A program made the position numbers and the translations under genes. The notes beneath the pieces are model-generated. The model did no database searches. It was not told the origin of the DNA and was given only the letters and a program-made list of their open reading frames with translations. This document shows, in pieces, positions 18,001 through 24,863 of a stretch of 57,580 bases of DNA. Source of the DNA: Vicinamibacteria bacterium (GTDB lineage: Bacteria > Acidobacteriota > Vicinamibacteria > Vicinamibacterales > UBA8438); NCBI GenBank assembly GCA_022821235.1, contig JAJEEA010000236.1, positions 1 through 57,580 on the forward strand. The letters are read 5' to 3'. Each line of letters begins with the position of its first letter. Position 1 is the first letter of the stretch.

Positions 18001-18055
18001 TCCGTAGCGAGCGAGTCCGCTCGGCGGGCCGGCCGTCGCAAGAGATCGAGGTCAT
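15041..18055 (-). CDS. Secreted S9-family prolyl oligopeptidase-like peptidase
   Basis: The 1004-aa protein starts at an ATG at 18055 with GGGAG upstream. A long basic leader precedes a signal segment ending 'VGAPALGQ'. Residues from about 70 to 700 form a WD40-like beta-propeller with repeated 'RISADGAWAAWVV'-type blades, interrupted near residues 205-245 by a very acidic Glu/Gly/Ala tract. The C-terminal alpha/beta-hydrolase domain has 'GVQGHSWGGYQIAYML' (Ser near 830), 'MHNDDDGAVPWYQG' (Asp) and 'NYNGEAHGLRRQ' (His), the S9 triad in order. S9 enzymes cut oligopeptides or dipeptides from N-termini. The acidic insert may be a flexible loop. It reads away from the DUF4097 gene across a 557-bp region. 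Confidence 0.93.
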   Translation of the reverse strand: MTSISCDGRPAERTRSLRKAIWIAAAAVLDRSSRPSATAWALTAAAAVALSVGAPALGQAPDPRPALDHEDTYRWNTVRSPRISADGAWAAWVVEPWDGDPELVVSRTDGTASRRVRGRGPVFTRDSRHVAYRVPPPQAEVDALRREGKSGDELPGDSLGVLSLAAIEASPEGAEAEFTAGPIESFQVPEDGGSWIAYHLSEDPAEAEDGEAGEAEGGEQGAGGEEAGEAEEAEEERSPEYEKRHENDAGTPLVLRHLDTGEEFTFPDAVSYRVADRGTSLAYAASTDEEGGDGIHWVDAETGTAAAVMEGEGHYRQIAFDELASSLAFVSDAAEWDRDQPAFSLYRSDAGAAAALVATTTTAGVPAGWWISEHGEVSFSDDGGRLFFGTAPRPAPEPDEAPLERDEVRLDVWNWKDPYLQPMQLVRLDDERERSYLAVAPRDGDGVVQLGSPDMPDVRRTRDGESDHLLGTTDVPYRQELSWDGTYRDAYAVDARTGERRKLAERVRGGRGVVLSPGGAYAYWWDDGDRDWKAAPVDGSAAAVSLTGGIPQAFHDELNDRPQGPSPYGGAQWLEGDAALIVHDRYDAWRLDPAGAEPAVRLTSGRAGRVRHRLVRTDDEPALAEGGLLFSTFDERTRAGGYARGSTDGAGGATALVSEPFRFRFQAKAEDAEQLLWTRESFGTFGDLWTGDADFGAKRRLSDANPQQAEYAWGTAELVDWTSNDGARLEGILITPDGFDPSRQYPLMVYFYERMSDGLHDYRAPTPGGSSIAFSFYASRGYVVFVPDIPYEIGYPGESALDAVVPGVLELLGRGFVDPARIGVQGHSWGGYQIAYMLTKTNLFAAAEAGAPVSNMTSAYGGIRWQTGMSRMFQYERTQSRIGGTLWDERDRYIHNSPLFFADKVRTPLLMMHNDDDGAVPWYQGIELFVALRRLQQPVFMLNYNGEAHGLRRQANQEDWAARMQQFFDHYLLDAPAPRWMAEGVPAVDKGRDLGLGPAAPGKE

Positions 18056-18612
18056 TGGAGTCTCCCAGGCATCGTGTATCGTCGCTCGCCCGGCGCGACG
18101 GCCGGGCCGACGCCCTCTCGCCACATTCTCTACCGCTTCTCCCCACCGCTTCCAGCCGAACGGTGAAGCGCCTCGTCCCCGGGTGCCCGTGACGAGAGCT
18201 CCGCTGCATCGACCGGCGATGCAGGGCGCGGGGCGGCGGCGCCGGTGGACTGGTTGTGGTCCGCGGTCGCTCGCGCCGACGGCGCGGCGCGCGCCCTCCC
18301 GCGGGGCGTCTTCCCACTCAACGTCGCCGACGCCGGTGCAACGCCGGATTGCGCCCGCCTCGAAGACCCGCCCCGGGCGCGCTCCAGCGTCGAGGCAACC
18401 CGGCCAGACGCGGCCCGCCCAGGAACTTGCGGCCGGCTGTGTCCGTCTCCATTCTCCAAGGGAGGCATACCGAAACCCGCGGCGCACCGCCCGAGTGGAT
18501 CGGCGCGGACACCGCGCTCGCCGCCACCGCCCCGACGGCTGGCGGCCGAGCCGCGACCCCGCAACCGGGACACGGGTCGGCGCGGCCACAACAGACGCGA
18601 GGAGCGTGGAGC
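18056..18612. other. Divergent intergenic region with a perfect hairpin, no gene seen
   Basis: This region should hold the promoters of the S9 peptidase (-) and DUF4097 (+) genes. CTGCATCG (18204-18211) and CGATGCAG (18217-18224) form an 8-bp stem with a 5-nt centre that could be an operator or hairpin. I found no strong -35/-10 pair and no credible ORF. Confidence 0.45.
18204..18224. repeat. 21-bp inverted repeat in the divergent region
   Basis: It has perfect 8-bp arms around ACCGG. It lies about 150 nt upstream of the S9 gene start and may be a regulator site. Confidence 0.5.
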
Positions 18613-19434
18613 ATGGTTCCAGCAGCGACGAGACCAGGCGGCAGGACGTGGAGAGGGTTGTCGGCGGCGCTGGCGGTGGCGGCGGTGGCCGCGCTGCCGG
18701 CGGTGGCGGCGGCCCAGCAGGCCGGAGCCGCCCCGGACTTCCAGTGGCGGGGCGACCTGGCGGCGGGCCAGACCGTCACCATCCGCGGCGTGAGCGGATC
18801 GATCACGGCGGCCCGCGGGAGCGGCGAGGTCGTGGTGGAGGCGGTCAAGACGGCGCGCCGCAGCGACCCCGACGACGTGACCATCGAGGTGATCGAGGAC
18901 GCCGAGGGCATCCTCGTCTGCGCCGTCTATCCGTCGGGGTGGTTCCGGCAGAACCGCTGCGCGAGCGGCGACGCCTACCGCATGAGCTCCCGGAACAACG
19001 ACGTGAACGTCGCGTTCACCGTGTCCGTCCCCGACGGCGTGCACCTGAACGCCCGGAACACCAACGGCGTCGTGCGCGTGTCCGGGCTGTCGGGCGACGT
19101 CAGCGCCACCACCGTGAACGGCAACATCGAGGCCGAGAGCGCCGGGGTGGTGTCGGCGAGGACCGTCAACGGGAGAATCGACGCGACCGTGGGCGCGTCT
19201 CCCCGGGAGGACCTGTCGTTCAGGACCGTGAACGGCCGCGTTCGCCTCGCCCTGCCGGCCGAGGTCGATGCCGACCTGAGCCTCCGAACCGTCAACGGCG
19301 GCATCGACAGCGACTTCCCCGTCGACGTCCGGGGCCGCTGGGGCCCGCGCTCGGCGTCGGGCCGGCTCGGACAGGGCGGACCCGACATCGAAGTCTCGAC
19401 CGTCAACGGCGGCATCGAGGTGCTGCGCCGCTGA
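18613..19434 (+). CDS. Secreted DUF4097 (adhesin-like beta-helix) protein
   Basis: The 273-aa protein starts at an ATG with GGAG eight nt upstream, and the signal peptide ends 'PAVAAAQQ'. From residue 42 it is made of short beta repeats with the DUF4097 signature 'TVNGxI/V': 'ARNTNGVVRVSGLSGDVSAT', 'TTVNGNIEAESAG', 'RTVNGRIDATVGA', 'RTVNGRVRLALPA', 'RTVNGGIDSDFPV' and 'STVNGGIEVLRR'. These rungs stack into a right-handed beta-helix or prism. The family is widespread, exported and of unknown role, and is often encoded beside anti-sigma or envelope stress genes, none of which is seen here. Two Cys near 'VCAVYPSGWFRQNRCASG' may pair. Confidence 0.9.
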   Translation: MVPAATRPGGRTWRGLSAALAVAAVAALPAVAAAQQAGAAPDFQWRGDLAAGQTVTIRGVSGSITAARGSGEVVVEAVKTARRSDPDDVTIEVIEDAEGILVCAVYPSGWFRQNRCASGDAYRMSSRNNDVNVAFTVSVPDGVHLNARNTNGVVRVSGLSGDVSATTVNGNIEAESAGVVSARTVNGRIDATVGASPREDLSFRTVNGRVRLALPAEVDADLSLRTVNGGIDSDFPVDVRGRWGPRSASGRLGQGGPDIEVSTVNGGIEVLRR

Positions 19435-19598
19435 CTCGCCGCATCGACGCCCCGACCGTCACAGGCGGGCGTCGAGGTGCCCCCTCCCGCCCACCGTGGG
19501 ACCCGCGCCGCCCCCATTGCGCGCCCGGCGCTCCGGCGCGGCAGGTCGCTCCGCGCCGGGGACGCGTGGGCGGACGAAGGTGGCGGCGTGCCGACCCG

Positions 19599-19643
19599 AG
19601 CCCGCCAATCGTCGCCTCCGGATCCGCTTGGCGCCCACCAACC
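19599..19643 (-). repeat. Dispersed 3'-flanking repeat, copy B
   Basis: This 45-bp block is similar to copy A at 12479-12524 and begins about 46 nt beyond the stop of the leftward gene at 19690. Intergenic 19435-19689 otherwise shows no gene. Confidence 0.6.
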
Positions 19644-19689
19644 GCCGGGAGTCAGCGCCGTGCTACGGCGCGGGCTCCTGGCCCGCGGG

Positions 19690-20580
19690 TCAGCGCGATG
19701 CCGCCTCCGCGGCCTCCTCCCCGCGGGCGATCTCGAGCGTCGCCGCGATGCCCGTGTTCCCCTCGTGGCAGGCGAACTCGAACATCGCCCCCTCGGTGGG
19801 CGGCATCAGGATCTCCGCCGTCCACGGCTGCGTCCACAGCTCCGGGTCCTCGTACGTCACCGCGTAGTGCACGGTCTCGGCGTCGAGCCGCGTGAAGCGC
19901 TCGACGAGGCGCATCCCGCCCTGCGACAGCCCCTGGAACCACTGGTCGTCCCGGAAGTTGGTGGTCTCGACCACCAGCGTGTCGCCCTCCCATCGGCCCC
20001 GCGAGTCGCCGAGCCACTGGCGCACGTGATCGGGCACGTGCGGCCGGCCGTCGAGGGGGATGACCCGGAACTCGTGGACCATCTCGTGCAGCAGGAGCAC
20101 GTGGTCGGGGGTCTGCGCGATGTGGACGTTCTGGCTGTAGGGGCCGCCGAGGCGCGGGATGCCGTACGAGATGCAGCGCTCCTGGGGGCTGCGGCCCTCC
20201 GGCCCTTCCGTCGTCTGCCCCGGGCGGGCGGCGCGGCGCGCCCGGCCCGCCGCCGAGTACGGGATGCGGCCGTCGGGGGGGTCGACGATCATGGACGTCC
20301 GGCCGTCCGACAGGCTGCGCTCCCACCAGACGACGCGGCGCGCCCCCACGCCCTCCGCCGACTGCTGCGCGGCGTCGACCTCGGCAATCTCCGCGTCGGT
20401 CAACTGCGCCCGGTCCCCGTAGCGCTCGGGGCGCTCGAGCGGGGTGGCGGTCCCGTGGCTCCAGACGCCCCGCAGGTCCGGCGCTCCCCACGGCGTGCGC
20501 GGCGGCGCCGTCTGACCGACGACCGTGGCCGGGACCAACGCCACGACGGCGACGGCGGCGAGAATCTTGGTCTGCTCCAT
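19690..20580 (-). CDS. Secreted 'DLRGVW' family protein, paralog of the 11211-12200 gene
   Basis: The 296-aa protein has a signal peptide ending 'PATVVGQ'. It shares the paralog's blocks in the same order: 'WGAPDLRGVWSHGTATPLER', 'MIVDPPDGRIPYS', 'ERCISYGIPRLGGPYSQNVH', 'LGDSRGRWEGDTLVVETTNF', 'LVERFTRLDAETVHYAVTYE' and 'FEFACHEGNTGIAATL'. The CHEGN block is kept, which argues for a functional or structural role of Cys and His. The DPPDG and GDSRG turns are also invariant. The family is uncharacterised to my knowledge. Dispersed repeat copy B follows the gene. No operon partner is close. Confidence 0.8.
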   Translation of the reverse strand: MEQTKILAAVAVVALVPATVVGQTAPPRTPWGAPDLRGVWSHGTATPLERPERYGDRAQLTDAEIAEVDAAQQSAEGVGARRVVWWERSLSDGRTSMIVDPPDGRIPYSAAGRARRAARPGQTTEGPEGRSPQERCISYGIPRLGGPYSQNVHIAQTPDHVLLLHEMVHEFRVIPLDGRPHVPDHVRQWLGDSRGRWEGDTLVVETTNFRDDQWFQGLSQGGMRLVERFTRLDAETVHYAVTYEDPELWTQPWTAEILMPPTEGAMFEFACHEGNTGIAATLEIARGEEAAEAASR

Positions 20581-21001
20581 CCGCCGATCCTACCGCCGTT
20601 GGCAACCGCGACGGGACGCCGGGCGTCCCGGGGCGCCGCACCGCCGGACCCGCTGGCCCCATGGCAGAACCTCGCGTCGCGCCGAGACCACGAGGGGCCT
20701 GCCTGACAAGGCGTTCGGCAACCGTGCCCGCGCCCTGGCGTCCCGGGACGCCGCACCTTCGGATTCGGCTGCCCCCCGGCGGCAGCACCCTGAGTCGCAC
20801 CGCGCTCGGAGGGCGTCAGCGGATCGCCGAGGCGCCTACCTGACAAGGCGTGACGAGGGAGCATGTCGGACATGCCCGACGCCACGCTGCCAAGCGGGGC
20901 GCCTCGCCGATCTGAAGGCAGCGGGGGACCCTCCACCGCAAGGTGCTAGGATATTGGCCCTCACTACAACCCCGGAGATTCAACCCAGGAGAAAGACGAG
21001 C
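20581..21001. other. Intergenic region made largely of imperfect direct repeats
   Basis: No credible gene was seen. The region holds a duplicated unit described separately and the 5' flank of the NHL gene, whose AGGAG ribosome site ends about 10 nt before the ATG. Confidence 0.5.
20601..20850. repeat. Two-copy imperfect direct repeat of about 116-130 bp
   Basis: GGCAACCG at 20601 and 20717 each start a unit containing CGTCCCGG, then GACGCCGCACC or GCGCCGCACC, and ending in a GCC(T)xCCTGACAAGGCG element (20697-20713 and 20834-20850). With only two copies and no constant spacer length, it is not CRISPR-like. Confidence 0.55.
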
Positions 21002-22120
21002 ATGACCGAACATCGATGGAACTTCGTGAAGCGCGGCCTGGCCCTCGCGGCGCTGCTCGCCGTCGCCGCGGCGCCGGCGGCGGCCCAGGAGGGCTCGGCC
21101 GACCTCGTGCAGCGGATGCTGCCCAACCCCAACCCCGAGGTCGAGCTGAACTGGGCCGCGCTGCCCGACGACCGCGTGTGGGGCTCGACGGCGGGCATCG
21201 ACATCGACCCGACCGACGGCCACGTCTGGGTCTACGACCGTTGCGGCGGCATCGGGCTGGCCGGCGGATGCGCGGCCAACCCCACCGTCGATCCCATCCT
21301 GAAGTACGACCGCAACACCGGCGAGCTGCTCGCCGCGTTCGGCGCCGGGCTCTTCGTGCTGCCGCACGGCCTGCACGTCGACGACGACGGCAACGTCTGG
21401 GTCACCGACTCGCAGGGCAACGACGAGATCGGCCACCAGGTCTTCAAGTTCAGCCCCGAGGGCGAGGTCCTCATGACCCTCGGCGTCGCCGGACAGCCGG
21501 GCAGCGACCCCGAGGGCGTCCACCTGAACGAGCCGTGCGACGTCGTCACGTGGGGCCCGACCGGCGACATCTTCGTGTCGGACGGCCACAGCGGCCAGAA
21601 CCCCGATCCGCCGGCGGGCCGGACCGGCCGTATCCTCAAGTACGACCGCGACGGCAACTTCATCAAGCAGTGGGGCGAGATCGGCTTCCGGCCCGGCCAG
21701 TTCCGCACGCCGCACGGCGTCGAGTTCGACTCGCAGGGCCGCCTGTTCGTGGCGGACCGCGGCAACCACCGCATCCAGATCTTCGACCAGGAAGGCGAGC
21801 TGCTCGACATCTACTACCAGTTCAGCCGCATCAGCGGGCTGTACATCACCGCCGACGACACCCTCTACGCCATCGACTCGGAGTCGCAGGAGACCAACCA
21901 CTACGGCTGGCTGAACGGCACGCGCATCGGATCGGCCAACGAGGACGTGGTGACGGCGTTCATCCCGCCCCACGTCCCCGAGGAGGGCCGCACCCTGCAG
22001 GGCCTCGCCGGCGAGGGCATCGCGGTGGACGAGGACGGCAACGTCTTCGTGGCCGAGGGGCCGGCGTCGCGCCCGTTCGCGGGCGGCGGCGTCACGAAGT
22101 ACAGCAAGGCCATGAACTGA
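21002..22120 (+). CDS. Secreted NHL-repeat six-bladed beta-propeller protein
   Basis: The 372-aa protein starts at an ATG with AGGAG about 10 nt upstream, and the signal peptide ends 'PAAAQEG'. NHL-type blades recur: 'GIDIDPTDGHVWVYDR', 'LPHGLHVDDDGNVWVTDSQG', 'GDIFVSDGH', 'GQFRTPHGVEFDSQGRLFVA' then 'DRGNHRIQIFDQEGELL', and 'GEGIAVDEDGNVFVAEGP'. The pattern resembles peptidylglycine alpha-hydroxyglycine lyase-like and SMP-30/vgb-like propellers, but no catalytic residues can be fixed. Similar acidobacterial proteins are called '6-bladed beta-propeller protein'. A strong terminator hairpin follows, so it is probably monocistronic. Confidence 0.88.
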   Translation: MTEHRWNFVKRGLALAALLAVAAAPAAAQEGSADLVQRMLPNPNPEVELNWAALPDDRVWGSTAGIDIDPTDGHVWVYDRCGGIGLAGGCAANPTVDPILKYDRNTGELLAAFGAGLFVLPHGLHVDDDGNVWVTDSQGNDEIGHQVFKFSPEGEVLMTLGVAGQPGSDPEGVHLNEPCDVVTWGPTGDIFVSDGHSGQNPDPPAGRTGRILKYDRDGNFIKQWGEIGFRPGQFRTPHGVEFDSQGRLFVADRGNHRIQIFDQEGELLDIYYQFSRISGLYITADDTLYAIDSESQETNHYGWLNGTRIGSANEDVVTAFIPPHVPEEGRTLQGLAGEGIAVDEDGNVFVAEGPASRPFAGGGVTKYSKAMN

Positions 22121-22151
22121 CCGGCACGGGAACACCGCATCCGCAAGAACA

Positions 22152-22185
22152 GTCCCCGCGAGGCATGCCGACGCCTCGCGGGGAC
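22152..22185 (+). terminator. 13-bp perfect hairpin after the NHL gene
   Basis: GTCCCCGCGAGGC (22152-22164) and its complement (22173-22185) enclose an 8-nt loop, 31 nt past the stop codon. There is no T-tract, but the stem is very stable. Confidence 0.65.
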
Positions 22186-22261
22186 GCCCTCCTGCGAGAC
22201 TCCGGCGTAGCCAGCCAAGCGGGAAATCAGCTTCCGTTGACGGCGCCGGGCGAGAGAAGGC

Positions 22262-22504
22262 TCAGGGGAAATCCGAAAGGAGTTCGCGCACCATCTCGGT
22301 GGTGAGCGGAGCTTGTTCCGCGGGCGCGGCGAAGATCATCGCGCCGGTGTGCGGGCAGCGGACCCGACCGAGCGGCCGGGAGCCCGGCGTATCGAGACCC
22401 GCCCGGCGGCGGAGATACTCGGAGACGCTGACCCCCTCCGTGCGCGCCCGCGCACGGATGAGCAGAGCCTCGTCTTCGCTCACCTTGAACGAGATGGTGA
22501 CCAT
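22262..22504 (-). CDS. Ribbon-helix-helix (Arc/MobC-like) DNA-binding protein
   Basis: The 80-aa protein starts at an ATG at 22504. Residues 1-33 match the RHH fold: the strand 'MVTISFKVSEDEALLIRARA' inserts into DNA, then 'EGVSVSEYLRRRAG' forms helix 2. The C-terminal half ('VRCPHTGAMIFAAPAEQAPL') is different and could bind a partner. Such proteins are antitoxins or mobilisation accessory proteins, but no toxin or relaxase lies beside it. A perfect 15-bp palindrome sits 4 nt upstream of the start codon, so autorepression is likely. Confidence 0.75.
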   Translation of the reverse strand: MVTISFKVSEDEALLIRARARTEGVSVSEYLRRRAGLDTPGSRPLGRVRCPHTGAMIFAAPAEQAPLTTEMVRELLSDFP

Positions 22505-22507
22505 GCG

Positions 22508-22522
22508 GCAATACCGTATTGC
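22508..22522. promoter_or_regulatory. 15-bp palindrome at the RHH gene start, likely operator
   Basis: GCAATAC-C-GTATTGC has perfect 7-bp arms and lies between the ribosome site and the ATG of the ribbon-helix-helix gene. It is an AT-richer island in GC-rich DNA, as expected for a repressor site. Confidence 0.65.
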
Positions 22523-22784
22523 TCCGCAAGCCGACCCGTCAAGGGTGGTCCGGCCGGGCGACACGGCGTGGACCGGCCTGGAGTCCGGAGAACGCCTCCA
22601 CTCGTCTCCGCGACGTTCGAACCGCGTGGCGACCCGCCGGAATCGGGTGCGCGGCGCCACCCCCCGGCGTGATTTGGCGTGGTCAACTCGCGGCAAAAGG
22701 ACTACGCTGTGCCATCCAGGGAGCCGGACGGGTCGCCTCGGTCGCGCGCCGTCCGGCGAGTCAACAGGAAGCGCGGAGGGAACC

Positions 22785-24314
22785 ATGCTGAAGCGAATCG
22801 TCTCGTTCGTTGCCGTCGCGATGCTGGCGGCGGGGCCGGCCGCGGCCCAGGACCCGATGGCGGCCCTGCAGGCCGCGATGGACACGATGGGCGTCACCGA
22901 CATGACGTCCATCCGGTACACGGGCAGCGGCTGGGTCGGCGCGGTGGGGCAGAACGCCTCGCCCGCCGAGGACTGGCCGCGCTTCGAGCTGGCGGAGTAC
23001 GAGCGCACCATCGACTTCGAGACCAACTCGTCGACCGAGAACATGATCATCCGGCAGGGCGGGTACCCCGCCCGGGGCGGCGGCGGCGCGCCGATCCAGG
23101 GCGACCGCATCCGCAACCCGCGGGTCCGGGGCGAGTACGCCTGGGACGCCCCCGGGGTCGATCGGGTGGTCCCCCAGCCCCAGCAGGCCGAGCGGCGCCT
23201 GCTCGAGATCTTCCTCACCCCGCACGGGTTCCTGCAGGGCGCCGCGGCCGGCGACCCGATCGCGATCCAGCGGAACGAGTACGGGCAGCGGGTGACCGTC
23301 GTCTCGTACATCGCCCTCGGCAAGTACCGCATCAACGGCACCATCACCGAGGACAACGTCGTCGAGCGGGTCCAGACGTGGATGCCCAGCCCCGTCGTCG
23401 GCGACATGTACTACGAGACCGTGTACACGGACTACCGGGACGTCGGGGACGGGATGATGTTCCCCTTCAACTGGCACCAGCACCAGGACTACGACGACGG
23501 CGCCAACGAGCCCAACGTCAGCGGCGGCGACCACTCGTTCAGCCTCACCACCATCGACAGCGTCGAGGTGAACGTGGACGGCGCCGCCCTCACGGTCCCC
23601 GACATCGTGCGCACCGCCACCGTGCCGCCGATGCGCGTCGAGTCCGAGGAAGTGGCCGACGGCGTGTGGCTGATCGCCGGGGGGTCGCACCACAGCGTGG
23701 CGGTGGAGTTCGCGGACCACGTCGCGGTCATCGAGGCCCCGCTGAACGAAGCGCGGTCGCTCGCGGTGATCGACGAGGTGATGCGCCTCATGCCGGACAA
23801 GCCGATCCGGTTCATCGTGACCACGCACCACCACTGGGACCACATCGGCGGCCTGCGAGCCTACGTGCACGAGGGGGCGACGGTCGTCACCCACTTCGGG
23901 AACCGCCCCTACTATCAGGAGGTGCTGCGGGCGGGGCTGTGGGTGCTCGAGCCCGACCGGCTCTCGCTGCACCCGCCCGAGGAGTGGTCCGAGGGCTACA
24001 TCTTCGAGACGCTGCACGAGAAGTACATCCTCGGCGACTCGACGCGGCTCGTCGAGCTGCACCACGTGCAGGGCCTCGCCCACGCCGCGGGGATGCTGAT
24101 CGCCTACCTCCCGGCCGACAAGATGCTCGTCCAGGCCGACCTCTACACGCCGCCGGGCCCCGGCCGGCCCCTGCCCGACGCGCCGAACGCCAGCGCCCGG
24201 GCCCTCTACCGGAACGTCGAGCGCCTGGGGCTGGACGTCGAGACCATCGTCCCCATCCACGGGCGCCCGGGCGCGTGGTCCGAGTTCGAGGCGTTCGTCA
24301 CCGGAGCCGAGTGA
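22785..24314 (+). CDS. Secreted metallo-beta-lactamase-fold hydrolase
   Basis: The 509-aa protein starts at an ATG with GGAGGG upstream, and the signal peptide ends 'AGPAAAQ'. Residues 25-280 are a beta-rich N-terminal domain of the type found in 'MBL fold' exported proteins, with 'FNWHQHQDYDDGANEPNVSG'. The C-terminal domain is MBL: 'VTTHHHWDHIGGLRAYV' near residue 345 (HxHxDH), then 'ELHHVQGLAHAAGML' supplying a His, 'MLVQADLYTPPG' (bridging Asp) and 'IVPIHGRPGAW' (last His). All zinc ligands appear present. Substrates of this fold range from lactams and lactones to alkyl sulfates; nothing here decides. Confidence 0.9.
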   Translation: MLKRIVSFVAVAMLAAGPAAAQDPMAALQAAMDTMGVTDMTSIRYTGSGWVGAVGQNASPAEDWPRFELAEYERTIDFETNSSTENMIIRQGGYPARGGGGAPIQGDRIRNPRVRGEYAWDAPGVDRVVPQPQQAERRLLEIFLTPHGFLQGAAAGDPIAIQRNEYGQRVTVVSYIALGKYRINGTITEDNVVERVQTWMPSPVVGDMYYETVYTDYRDVGDGMMFPFNWHQHQDYDDGANEPNVSGGDHSFSLTTIDSVEVNVDGAALTVPDIVRTATVPPMRVESEEVADGVWLIAGGSHHSVAVEFADHVAVIEAPLNEARSLAVIDEVMRLMPDKPIRFIVTTHHHWDHIGGLRAYVHEGATVVTHFGNRPYYQEVLRAGLWVLEPDRLSLHPPEEWSEGYIFETLHEKYILGDSTRLVELHHVQGLAHAAGMLIAYLPADKMLVQADLYTPPGPGRPLPDAPNASARALYRNVERLGLDVETIVPIHGRPGAWSEFEAFVTGAE

Positions 24315-24469
24315 CGCACGCCGTCCCGACTCTGGACGGCCGCGGCGCCCGGGCGCGTTTTCTCCCGGGCACCGCGGCGCCTCTCCGAGCAGCGGCCGGC
24401 GGCGGCACCCCCGCTTCGCCGGCCGTTGTCCGCCGAAGAGCGCCCCGGCAATGGGGTATCATCGAGTGA

Positions 24470-24691
24470 ATGAGCGAAGCGCTCCGGTTGATTGGGCTCA
24501 CACAGGACGGTGCCCTGCTGCCCGTGCTGCTGGCGTGCGCCGTCGTCTGGATGACGATGACCGTCCGCCAGTTGCGCGGCGACGTGGCTTCCCTGCGCGA
24601 CGACCATCGGAAGGTGGATGCCGCGTTGCGACGGATGGCTGAAGACGTGGCGTTCCTGCGCGGCAGAGCCGAACGGCAACCCGCCCCCTGA
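24470..24691 (+). CDS. Small membrane-anchored coiled-coil protein
   Basis: The 73-aa product has one hydrophobic segment ('ALLPVLLACAVVWMTMTV', residues 15-32) followed by a charged helix ('LRGDVASLRDDHRKVDAALR') with heptad leucines or valines. No family is recognised. It has no clear Shine-Dalgarno, and the upstream TATCAT near 24457 might be a -10 box for a short leader. It lies after the MBL gene and converges on the RraA-like gene. It could be a membrane-tethered coiled coil like the 8005-8352 product, but similarity is only in layout. Confidence 0.5.
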   Translation: MSEALRLIGLTQDGALLPVLLACAVVWMTMTVRQLRGDVASLRDDHRKVDAALRRMAEDVAFLRGRAERQPAP

Positions 24692-24795
24692 CCTACCCGC
24701 ACGCCCCCGACGGCCGGCGACGGCGTAGTGGCCGACCCGGCGCGCTCCCGACAGAACGGCCCGGAAATCGTCGCCGAACGCGCCCGCAAGGTCGC

Positions 24796-24852
24796 GCTAC
24801 GGATTCCGGCGGTCGCCCAACCGACCTCCCGGCGACTCTGCACCGTTCCACA
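24796..24852 (-). repeat. Dispersed 3'-flanking repeat, copy C (diverged)
   Basis: The blocks GCCCAACC and TCTGCACCGTTC align with copy A at 12511-12548, and both are followed by ACGCCTACCG, which contains the stop codon of the leftward gene. Similarity to copy B is weaker. The rest of 24692-24863 has no gene. Confidence 0.45.
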
Positions 24853-24863
24853 GCGCAAGACGC

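Noticed and set aside
15002..18007. About 1000-codon open frame on the + strand opposite the S9 peptidase
   Set aside because: It is a GC-skewed antisense frame with Arg/Pro/Val-rich low-complexity translation and no motif, while the minus strand has a full S9 triad.
20601..20850. CRISPR-like array
   Set aside because: Only two imperfect long units, unequal spacing, no cas genes.
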